Assembly (NCBI GenBank): GCA_016926315.1
Contig: JAFGOU010000037.1
Location: forward strand, 1-10,033
Reading direction: 5' to 3'
Length of the DNA stretch: 10,033 nucleotides
Origin: Chitinispirillaceae bacterium
GTDB taxonomy: Bacteria > Fibrobacterota > Chitinivibrionia > Chitinivibrionales > Chitinispirillaceae
Within the stretch, counting starts at the first letter, position 1. Every line of letters begins with the position of its first letter. A program made the translations under genes and the position numbers. The notes below the pieces were generated by a model. The model ran no database searches, was not told where the DNA came from, and was given only the letters and a program-made list of their open reading frames with translations. This document shows, piece by piece, positions 1 through 5,172 of this stretch.

Positions 1-985
1 AGAACAGCTGAGGAGACGGTCAATATCCTGTTTTCACCTCTCTTCGTTGAATTTCCTTGCTGATACCACTCATACCGCAGGGTCGGCTGGCCGCTTGCGG
101 TCACCGACATGTTCCAGGCGCTATTTTCGAGCACCATGGTATCCCTCGGATGCTGCGTAATAACCGGACTGCCGTCATTCACGGTGAGCTTCGCGGCGCG
201 GCTCTGCACCCAGCCGTAATCATTGATTATCTCGCAGATGTAGCTGCCTGAATCCGAAAAAACGACACTCGTAAAAGAGAGGGTCCGGGTGGTCGCGACC
301 CGCGTGCTGGCGTCGACGACCCCCTTGTACCATGCATACCGCAGGGTCCCCACGCCCGTCGCGGTAATGGTAAAGCTGGCCGGCCGCGTTGCCAGAACGA
401 CCGTGTCCTTTGGCTGCACCGTGATGACCGGCGCCCCGTTGAGCACGGTCAGGCGCGCGGTATTGCTCGTGGCGCTGCCATACGGGTTGGTCACCACGCA
501 CCGGTACAATCCGCTGTCCGAGAACTCCGCATTTGCTATAGTCAAGGTCTGCGTGGTCTGTCCCGCCACTTCCTGGTTCTGGCCGCCTACCACCTTGTAC
601 CACTGGAATGTCAGCGGCGACGTACCGGTCGCGCCGACCGACATGTTCGCGGTCTGGGTCTGATACACGGTATTGGGCGAGGGATGAACGGTAATGGTCG
701 GAGGGTTATTGGGCGAGGCAACAGTCAGTTTTGCCGGATTGCTCTGCGCAGAGCCGTACTCGTTGCTCACCACGCAGATATAATTTCCTGAATCGATCAG
801 CTGGACATTCGTGAGCGAGAGCGTTGCCGAAGTCTGATTGGCCACGATATTTGCCTGCGATACGCTGTTTTTATACCACGCATACCTGAGCGTGGGAGTC
901 CCTGTTGCGACAACGTTCATACTCACATTCGCTCCCACGAGCACGGAAACCGGCGACGGCTGTGTGGTTATTGCAGGCGGCACAT
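1..985 (-). repeat. Tandem Ig-like domain repeats (three complete, fourth cut by the window edge)
   Basis: Within the DUF2341/LamG protein, four successive units of about 89-94 residues lie at roughly 985-712, 711-432, 431-165 and 164-1. Each opens with a P-(A/T/V)-I-T-x-(Q/H)-P motif and has a central (Y/F)-x-W-Y-(K/Q) core. The complete units carry (F/I)-x-D-S-G-x-Y-x-C-x-(V/I) followed by a G-x-x-x-S strand and (K/R)-L-T-V. They are clearly homologous but diverged at DNA level, so they are old duplications and not a recent expansion. Each complete unit has a cysteine in the F strand (YICVV, YRCVV, YICEI), but the B strand has V, G or T where the partner cysteine of a classical Ig fold would sit. 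Confidence 0.85.
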
Positions 986-2228
986 GGGGCAGTACGCCCA
1001 CGCAATTGGCAGAGGGCCGCTGCGTTTCAAAGGTAAGCTTTATCCAGTCAGCGTTGCGCGCCACGCTCCTGCTGAACTGGATTTCGTCGATACTTCCATT
1101 GAAGTACTGCCTGCAACAGGTAGTGCTTCCCCAGGTGACTGTATCGTCCTCCATAATTCCAATGGTCGCTGCCCCAGAGCCGGAAAATATAGTCGACGGA
1201 GTCGTTGCAGTACCGGTCAGAGTCTGCAGCACGCCATTCAGATAGATCCGCATGTTTGTGCCGTCTGACGTTGCTACCACATGGTTCCATGTGTTATTGA
1301 CTGCTGAAACATAGGTGGTGGTACGGGGGGCCCTTGTATCCGCAGCCCCGTCTGCAGAGAGCCGGAACTTGAAGCCGGTGTCGGCGGCTGTTGACGCATA
1401 ATTTGGCGCCCAGTACATCAGCGCATACTCCCGCATGTTCTTGTGTCCAACCGTATCCCATCGGTACTTGCAGAAAATCCCCTGGTCCGGCGAGCTCGTG
1501 GGCCCGTTACCTGCGCGGTTTACCCATGCGGAGATGGTCATGTTCCTGTTCGCGTCAATGTTCAGGCTGCTCCGGCTTGCAATCGTATCGTACGCGCCGA
1601 TCTGGGCGCCATACCTGCGGCCAAATCCGATCACGCCTGCGGTACGGGTCACACCGGAGCGCGTGGCAAAATGGTTGCCGGTCGCGGTCGCGTCCCGCGG
1701 CCCGGCACCGGTTGCGTCATTGAGGTGCCAGACGCTGGTGAATCCATTGTTAAAAACGAGCCCCCCGTTGCTGCTGTCCGGAGCACCGCTTTTGTTGTAA
1801 TACATGCGAATGTACTGCGAACTGTTGTTTCCGGAAATGGAAGCAACCCGCACCCAGATTACCGCAGTATCGTTGTTGTTAGAACCATCCACCCACCGCT
1901 CGATCTGGTAATTGAGATGCGCGCCCGACGAAGTGGCGAACCTGATGTCCGCGCCGCCCGGCTGGGTGCGGCTGAACCCGGAAAAATTACCCGGATTGAG
2001 CCGGACAAGAATCGGAAAATTTGACACCGAATTGGCGACATTCGCGCCGCTTGACGAGGTATTAATGGAAATTCTAACGGAATCTCCCCAGGTGGAATAG
2101 TCCTCCTGGGCCTGAAGGTGAAAAGCACAAAGCATACACAGTACCAGCGTACCCATACCGACCGCTCCCCTGGATCGTACATGGTTAAACGCTATGATCG
2201 TGTGCCGGCATGATAATGGCTGTCGCAT
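1..2228 (-). CDS. Exported modular protein: DUF2341 + LamG-like + at least four Ig-like repeats (partial, C-terminus off the window)
   Basis: One open frame without a stop runs from an ATG at 2228 to the left edge (742 codons). The N-terminus has a signal peptide: basic residues, then a hydrophobic core (GTLVLCMLCAFHLQA, about residues 26-40) with likely cleavage after A40. A second ATG at 2156 (residue 25), preceded by AGGGGAG, would give a more compact signal peptide and is a real alternative; the 2228 ATG has AAGGGAG about 10 nt upstream. Domains seen: DUF2341 at about 52-147 (DIRFATSSGAHLNYQIERW, AVIWVRV, YIRMYYN); a LamG/concanavalin-A-like domain at about 160-400 (VWHLND, MTISAWVN, WNHVVATSDG, IYLNGVLQ, FNGSIDEIQFS); then Ig-like repeats from about 417 onward. 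This architecture is typical of large secreted or cell-surface proteins that bind polysaccharides or mediate adhesion. The binding target cannot be read from sequence. No catalytic domain is visible in the part present. The missing C-terminus may hold a sorting signal. Confidence 0.9.
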   Translation of the reverse strand, partial: MRQPLSCRHTIIAFNHVRSRGAVGMGTLVLCMLCAFHLQAQEDYSTWGDSVRISINTSSSGANVANSVSNFPILVRLNPGNFSGFSRTQPGGADIRFATSSGAHLNYQIERWVDGSNNNDTAVIWVRVASISGNNSSQYIRMYYNKSGAPDSSNGGLVFNNGFTSVWHLNDATGAGPRDATATGNHFATRSGVTRTAGVIGFGRRYGAQIGAYDTIASRSSLNIDANRNMTISAWVNRAGNGPTSSPDQGIFCKYRWDTVGHKNMREYALMYWAPNYASTAADTGFKFRLSADGAADTRAPRTTTYVSAVNNTWNHVVATSDGTNMRIYLNGVLQTLTGTATTPSTIFSGSGAATIGIMEDDTVTWGSTTCCRQYFNGSIDEIQFSRSVARNADWIKLTFETQRPSANCVGVLPHVPPAITTQPSPVSVLVGANVSMNVVATGTPTLRYAWYKNSVSQANIVANQTSATLSLTNVQLIDSGNYICVVSNEYGSAQSNPAKLTVASPNNPPTITVHPSPNTVYQTQTANMSVGATGTSPLTFQWYKVVGGQNQEVAGQTTQTLTIANAEFSDSGLYRCVVTNPYGSATSNTARLTVLNGAPVITVQPKDTVVLATRPASFTITATGVGTLRYAWYKGVVDASTRVATTRTLSFTSVVFSDSGSYICEIINDYGWVQSRAAKLTVNDGSPVITQHPRDTMVLENSAWNMSVTASGQPTLRYEWYQQGNSTKRGENRILTVSSAV

Positions 2229-2301
2229 ATGGCTATCGCTCCCTTCACTCCATTCGTAAAGCGCTTCCCCGGTGCGCTAAAAATTCCTATATTAGAATTG
2301 A

Positions 2302-2337
2302 TAATTAACTAATACTATAGTATTGGTCGAAATGCAA
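2302..2337 (-). promoter_or_regulatory. Candidate promoter of the DUF2341 gene with an embedded palindrome
   Basis: On the minus strand a TTGCAT (-35-like) is followed 17 nt later by TATTAG (-10-like). The spacer and -10 region overlap a perfect 14-bp palindrome, AATACTATAGTATT, at 2311-2324. The region is AT-rich and is the only promoter-like area upstream of the start. The hexamers are weak matches to the housekeeping consensus, and the sigma-factor preferences of this organism are unknown, so the exact boxes are tentative. Confidence 0.25.
2311..2324. promoter_or_regulatory. Perfect 14-bp palindrome, possible operator
   Basis: AATACTATAGTATT reads identically on both strands and lies about 85-100 nt upstream of the surface-protein ATG, inside the AT-rich promoter region. 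After one T/G mismatch on each side, two more bases pair (C2309-G2326, A2308-T2327). The size and position fit a dimeric repressor or activator site. An AT-only palindrome in an AT-rich stretch can also occur by chance. Confidence 0.3.
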
Positions 2338-2591
2338 GATGATTTTCCACTCAACGCATTCATGTGTATACAGTTACTTTTACGTTTAAATTAGCCACCC
2401 GTGCGCAACCATTGCTTCATCCGCCTGACGCATTGACATGAGTAAAACAGCATTCGGGCGCTTCTTTGAGAACTTCTAAATCCCCTCCACCTATAAAATA
2501 ATACCTTATGGCCGGTTTTTCCAATCATTCCGTTTTAAAATCAATTTTCTGGTATACACAGGTTCACTATTGTTTATCAACGGGTTATGCG

Positions 2592-3578
2592 TCAGACAAG
2601 GTCTTCTCTGCCAATGAGGGAGAGTGCAGCCTGGAAATCAGCGGGATACGGTGCGGTAATCGTCATTTCCCTGCGCGTAGCGGGGTGTATAAACGCAATG
2701 GCCAGCGCGTGCAGCGCATGCCGTGTAAAACAGTTGTACAGCGACTGCGCAAACGGGCGCTGAGCAGGAGGAATTCGCTCTAGCCTGCCTTTCCCTCCTC
2801 CGTACAGGTCATCGGCCACCAAAGGGAAACCGGCGCTACTGCAATGCACCCGTATCTGATGCGTACGTCCGGTATGCGGCATGAGGCGGACAAGCGAAAT
2901 CCGGTCTTTTGTTTCAACCATCTCATATTCGGTGACCGACGGTTTCCCTTGAGCATCCGGCGCGCGCTTGACCGGATCGTTCCTGTTCCGGCCGAGCGGC
3001 GTGTCGATCGTTCCCTTCATCTCCGGGGGTATCCCGATACAAAATGCCATATAGGTTTTCTGTATCTCCCGCGAGGAAAAAGCGCGCGCCATGGCCCAAT
3101 GGATCCTGTTTGTTTTCGCGACCAGCAGTACGCCAGACGTCTGTTTATCCAGACGGTGCACGATCCCGGGCCGGTCTTTATGGGAACCCGCGGAAAGCGA
3201 TGAGCAATAATACAGAAGCGCATTCACCAGGGTGCCGCTCCTGTTGCCGATCCCGGGATGCACCACAATGCCAGCCGCCTTGTTCACAGCCAGAATCGCG
3301 TCATCTTCGTAAATGATCTCCAGCGGTATCTCCTCCGGCTGCACCGGCGTGGTGACCACGAACGATTCGAGGTCATGGATGACCACCGTCTCTCCCTCCG
3401 AGAGGCGGTATCGCTTCGGGACCACGCTGCCGTTGACCGTGACGTTTCCCGCCGCGATCAGTTTCTGGAGCAGCGCCCGCGAGTAATTGTCGCACGCATG
3501 CACCAGAAAAATGTCCACGCGCATCCCGGACGCCGAGGCCGGCACGGTGATCGTCTTCTCGGTCGCTGCGCCGTTCAT
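2592..3578 (-). CDS. rluD: 23S rRNA pseudouridine synthase, RluD/RluA family
   Basis: Converts uridines to pseudouridine in 23S rRNA in the cytoplasm (RluD acts on the helix 69 loop in other bacteria). The 328-residue product has the expected order: an N-terminal S4 RNA-binding domain (about 17-66) and then the RluA catalytic domain. The catalytic signature HRLDKQTSG is at 141-149 with the nucleophile D144. The RTHQIRVH motif is at 238-245, followed by DDLYGG. Length is normal for RluD. The ATG at 3578 lies six bases after the lspA stop codon; the stop itself sits in GGTGAG, which can serve as the ribosome binding site, so the two genes are almost certainly co-transcribed and possibly translationally coupled. 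RluD rather than RluC or RluA is chosen from length, the S4 domain and the lspA neighbour; exact target positions are inferred. Confidence 0.92.
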   Translation of the reverse strand: MNGAATEKTITVPASASGMRVDIFLVHACDNYSRALLQKLIAAGNVTVNGSVVPKRYRLSEGETVVIHDLESFVVTTPVQPEEIPLEIIYEDDAILAVNKAAGIVVHPGIGNRSGTLVNALLYYCSSLSAGSHKDRPGIVHRLDKQTSGVLLVAKTNRIHWAMARAFSSREIQKTYMAFCIGIPPEMKGTIDTPLGRNRNDPVKRAPDAQGKPSVTEYEMVETKDRISLVRLMPHTGRTHQIRVHCSSAGFPLVADDLYGGGKGRLERIPPAQRPFAQSLYNCFTRHALHALAIAFIHPATRREMTITAPYPADFQAALSLIGREDLV

Positions 3579-3584
3579 GGGATC

Positions 3585-4184
3585 TCACCCGGTCTTTTTG
3601 GGAGGGTCGGAAAGCCCCTGATCGCCGTGGGGCGCGGCTCCGGCAGGCGGCGCCTGCGGCGCCGCCTTTTTCCGCTTCATCTCGTCAACAACAAACGCCC
3701 CGATCATCACGGCCACGCCCATGGTGACCCAGGCGTCGGCCAGATTGAACACGGGCCAGGGATCAAACGGCCGCACGTTAAGATCTGCCTTGATGAAATC
3801 CACCACGCCCCTGCCCGGGTGAAGGAGACGGTCGAACAGATTGCCCAGAGCACCCGGCAGGACCAGCGCCAGACCCCAGTGCATGGCGATCTCGGTTCTT
3901 TTAAGGTGCCGGTAATAAAGCACCATCACAACAATGGCGATTATGGTGGCCACGGTGAAAAAAAGATCTATCGGAAAATCTGAAATGATCTTCCGCGGAT
4001 CAAGCCCGAACACCGCGGCCCGGTTGTACACCAGGACCAGCTCAAGATGCTCGCCGATAAGCTGCTTGACCGTACCGCCGGACAGATGACGCACGGCAAG
4101 CGCCTTTGTCCACTGGTCCAGTGCAAACCCGGCCGCGGTAACGCCGAAAAGCATCCACCAGCGGTGCTTGATATTATTTGACAA
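3585..4184 (-). CDS. lspA: Lipoprotein signal peptidase (signal peptidase II), TTG start
   Basis: Inner-membrane aspartyl protease that cleaves prolipoprotein signal peptides before the lipid-modified cysteine. Counting from a TTG start there are 199 codons. Visible features are the N-terminal helix with LDQWTK, the catalytic aspartates in GNLFDR and FNLADAWV, and four hydrophobic segments. The start is chosen from the DNA: the TTG at 4184 has a perfect AGGAGG six bases upstream (4191-4196), whereas the in-frame ATG at 4199 has no ribosome binding site and itself contains this AGGAGG just downstream. Two oddities: the usually conserved N-x-G-A-A-F segment reads NRAAVFG, and the C-terminus carries an Ala/Pro/Lys-rich tail of about 30 residues after the last helix. 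Followed by rluD after six bases. Confidence 0.92.
   Translation of the reverse strand: MSNNIKHRWWMLFGVTAAGFALDQWTKALAVRHLSGGTVKQLIGEHLELVLVYNRAAVFGLDPRKIISDFPIDLFFTVATIIAIVVMVLYYRHLKRTEIAMHWGLALVLPGALGNLFDRLLHPGRGVVDFIKADLNVRPFDPWPVFNLADAWVTMGVAVMIGAFVVDEMKRKKAAPQAPPAGAAPHGDQGLSDPPKKTG
3645..3671 (+). terminator. Strong terminator-like hairpin opposite the lspA 3' end
   Basis: On the plus strand GGCGGCGCC (3646-3654), a 3-nt loop TGC, and GGCGCCGCC (3658-3666) form a perfect 9-bp all-GC stem, extended by an A-T pair (3645/3667) and followed by TTTTT (3667-3671). This has the form of an intrinsic terminator, but it lies inside lspA and points opposite to it. No plus-strand gene precedes it in the window. 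It may stop antisense transcription, or may simply reflect GC-rich Ala/Pro codons of the LspA tail. Confidence 0.35.
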
Positions 4185-4196
4185 GTACGCCCTCCT
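4182..4196 (-). promoter_or_regulatory. Ribosome binding site and TTG start of lspA
   Basis: AGGAGG at 4191-4196 (minus strand), six-base spacer GCGTAC, then TTG at 4182-4184. This is a full match to the anti-Shine-Dalgarno sequence at ideal spacing and decides the start of lspA in favour of TTG over the upstream ATG at 4199. Confidence 0.65.
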
Positions 4197-4224
4197 CATA
4201 AGGTCCGACGGCCGGCCTTAGAAA

Positions 4225-4256
4225 ATACAAAAATACCATGAGCGTCATTTTTGTAT
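4225..4256. promoter_or_regulatory. Inverted repeat in the divergent lspA / prenyltransferase promoter region
   Basis: ATACAAAAAT (4225-4234) and its exact reverse complement ATTTTTGTAT (4247-4256) flank a 12-bp spacer, centred between the two divergent start codons. Only about 73 bases separate the start codons, so both promoters must lie here. On the minus strand the arm gives TATTTTTG, matching the TAnnTTTG -7 element known from Bacteroidota promoters; the plus-strand arm gives CATTTTTG, one mismatch away. A -10-like TATATT also occurs at 4254-4259. This could be two back-to-back promoters or an operator for a dimeric regulator. The choice is inference. Confidence 0.4.
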
Positions 4257-4257
4257 A

Positions 4258-5112
4258 TTGAAAAACCATATGCGTACGCTCATTCCCTATGTCAGGACGG
4301 CCCGACCCGGAAACATGCTCATGACCGGTGCTGCGGTCTGCCTCGGCTTCTGGCTCAGCCACATGACGTTGATACCGTCGGCGCTTGCCCTTCTGGTCAT
4401 TGCCGGCATGTGCGCTACCGCGTTCGGAAATGTAACTAACGACCTCAGGGACCGCGCGACCGACCGCATCAGCCATCCGGACCGTCCCCTGCCGCGCGGG
4501 GATCTTGTCCCCCTGCACGCGTGGCTGTACGCCGCCTTTCTCGCCCTCATTGCCGTCGGCAGCGCGCTTTTCGTTTCTTCACTCCACGCAGTAGCTACCC
4601 TGGTTCCGCTTTTGCTTCTTGTTCTTTACACCAGGTACTTCAAGGGAACGCCGCTGTTCGGCAATATCGTCGTTTCCCTGCTGGTCGCGTACGCGCTGCT
4701 GTTCGGCGGCCTTACCGGACCGCTTTTCAACCGGCTCCTGGTCCCGGCAGCACTCGCGTTTCTTCTCAATGTCATCCGCGAAATCATCAAAGACCTTCAG
4801 GACGAACCGGGCGACCGGGCGGCGGGCATTGCCACCACCGCGCTCCTGCCCGGCCCTGCGCTGCGGGCCGTCATTACGGTCCTGTGCCTGGCCTACGCGG
4901 GACTGCTCTTCGTCCCCTGGCTGAGCCGTAATTTCGGCGCGGTCTACGCGATCGTCTGTGCTGCCGCAGCGCTGCCCCTGCACCTCGCATGGTTCCTGCT
5001 CTTCATGCGCGCCACCTGGAGAATACGGCTGCCGCTTCTTTCCTCCCTTATAAAAATCGAAATGGTCGCCGGCCTGGCCGCGCTCGCACTCGATCAGATT
5101 GTTGCCGTGTAA
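4258..5112 (+). CDS. UbiA-superfamily prenyltransferase, geranylgeranylglycerol-phosphate geranylgeranyltransferase-like
   Basis: An integral-membrane prenyltransferase of 284 residues (from TTG at 4258) with about eight or nine hydrophobic segments. Both Asp-rich motifs are intact: NDLRDRATDRISHPDRP at 61-77 and REIIKDLQDEPGD at 174-186; these bind the prenyl diphosphate through magnesium. The REIIKD form of motif 2, and the DR-x-x-x-PDRPLPRG form of motif 1, match the archaeal DGGGP synthase branch better than MenA, UbiA or heme O synthase. Members of that branch add the second geranylgeranyl chain to GGGP in archaeal ether-lipid synthesis, and homologues are known in FCB-group bacteria. 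No GGGP synthase gene lies in the window, so the substrate is inferred. The start is uncertain: an in-frame ATG at 4270 is also possible, neither has a Shine-Dalgarno sequence, and translation may be nearly leaderless. It is the only plus-strand gene here, divergent from lspA and convergent with rpsA. Confidence 0.8.
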   Translation: MKNHMRTLIPYVRTARPGNMLMTGAAVCLGFWLSHMTLIPSALALLVIAGMCATAFGNVTNDLRDRATDRISHPDRPLPRGDLVPLHAWLYAAFLALIAVGSALFVSSLHAVATLVPLLLLVLYTRYFKGTPLFGNIVVSLLVAYALLFGGLTGPLFNRLLVPAALAFLLNVIREIIKDLQDEPGDRAAGIATTALLPGPALRAVITVLCLAYAGLLFVPWLSRNFGAVYAIVCAAAALPLHLAWFLLFMRATWRIRLPLLSSLIKIEMVAGLAALALDQIVAV

Positions 5113-5141
5113 AACACCCCGCGACTCTCTCCGGCGCGGGG
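5111..5141 (-). terminator. Hairpin between the convergent prenyltransferase and rpsA genes
   Basis: CCCCGCG (5117-5123) pairs perfectly with CGCGGGG (5135-5141) around an 11-nt loop. Read on the minus strand the stem is followed by TGTTTTAC, a short T-rich tract, so it best fits a terminator of rpsA. On the plus strand no T-tract follows, but the hairpin lies five bases after the prenyltransferase stop and could still help end that transcript. Confidence 0.45.
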
Positions 5142-5172
5142 CATACTCGCCGCGCAGCTCTTCTTGAAAATG

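Larger units (their letters stand above)
2229..2591. other. Non-coding stretch between rluD and the DUF2341 gene
   Basis: These 363 bases separate the end of rluD from the start of the surface-protein gene, both on the minus strand. No convincing gene or structured RNA is visible. The part nearest the surface-protein gene (about 2280-2400) is strongly AT-rich and probably holds its promoter. A short inverted repeat AGCGC/GCGCT (2260-2264 and 2274-2278) would sit in the 5' leader, about 30 nt upstream of the ATG, and another (AATTC/GAATT, 2282-2286 and 2295-2299) lies just above it. I see no clear intrinsic terminator for rluD here. Confidence 0.6.

Noticed and set aside
1..985. Possible CRISPR or short tandem DNA repeat from the recurring CTGCGGTATG-like segments
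   Set aside because: The recurrence follows the roughly 270-bp Ig-domain period in a single reading frame; it is protein-level repetition.
1443..2024. Several plus-strand open frames over the surface-protein gene
   Set aside because: The minus-strand frame is continuous with signal peptide, DUF2341, LamG and Ig motifs; the plus frames are compositional shadows.
2508..2783. A 91-codon plus-strand frame reaching from the non-coding gap into rluD
   Set aside because: No ribosome binding site, no recognisable motif, and most of it overlaps the certain C-terminus of RluD.
3258..3983. A 241-codon plus-strand open frame across rluD and lspA
   Set aside because: His/Arg-rich translation without family resemblance; it lies antisense to two firmly identified genes.
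4258..5112. Assignment of the prenyltransferase as MenA, UbiA or heme O synthase
   Set aside because: The REIIKD-type second motif and the absence of neighbouring quinone or heme genes favour the DGGGPS-like branch, though a tree is needed to be certain.
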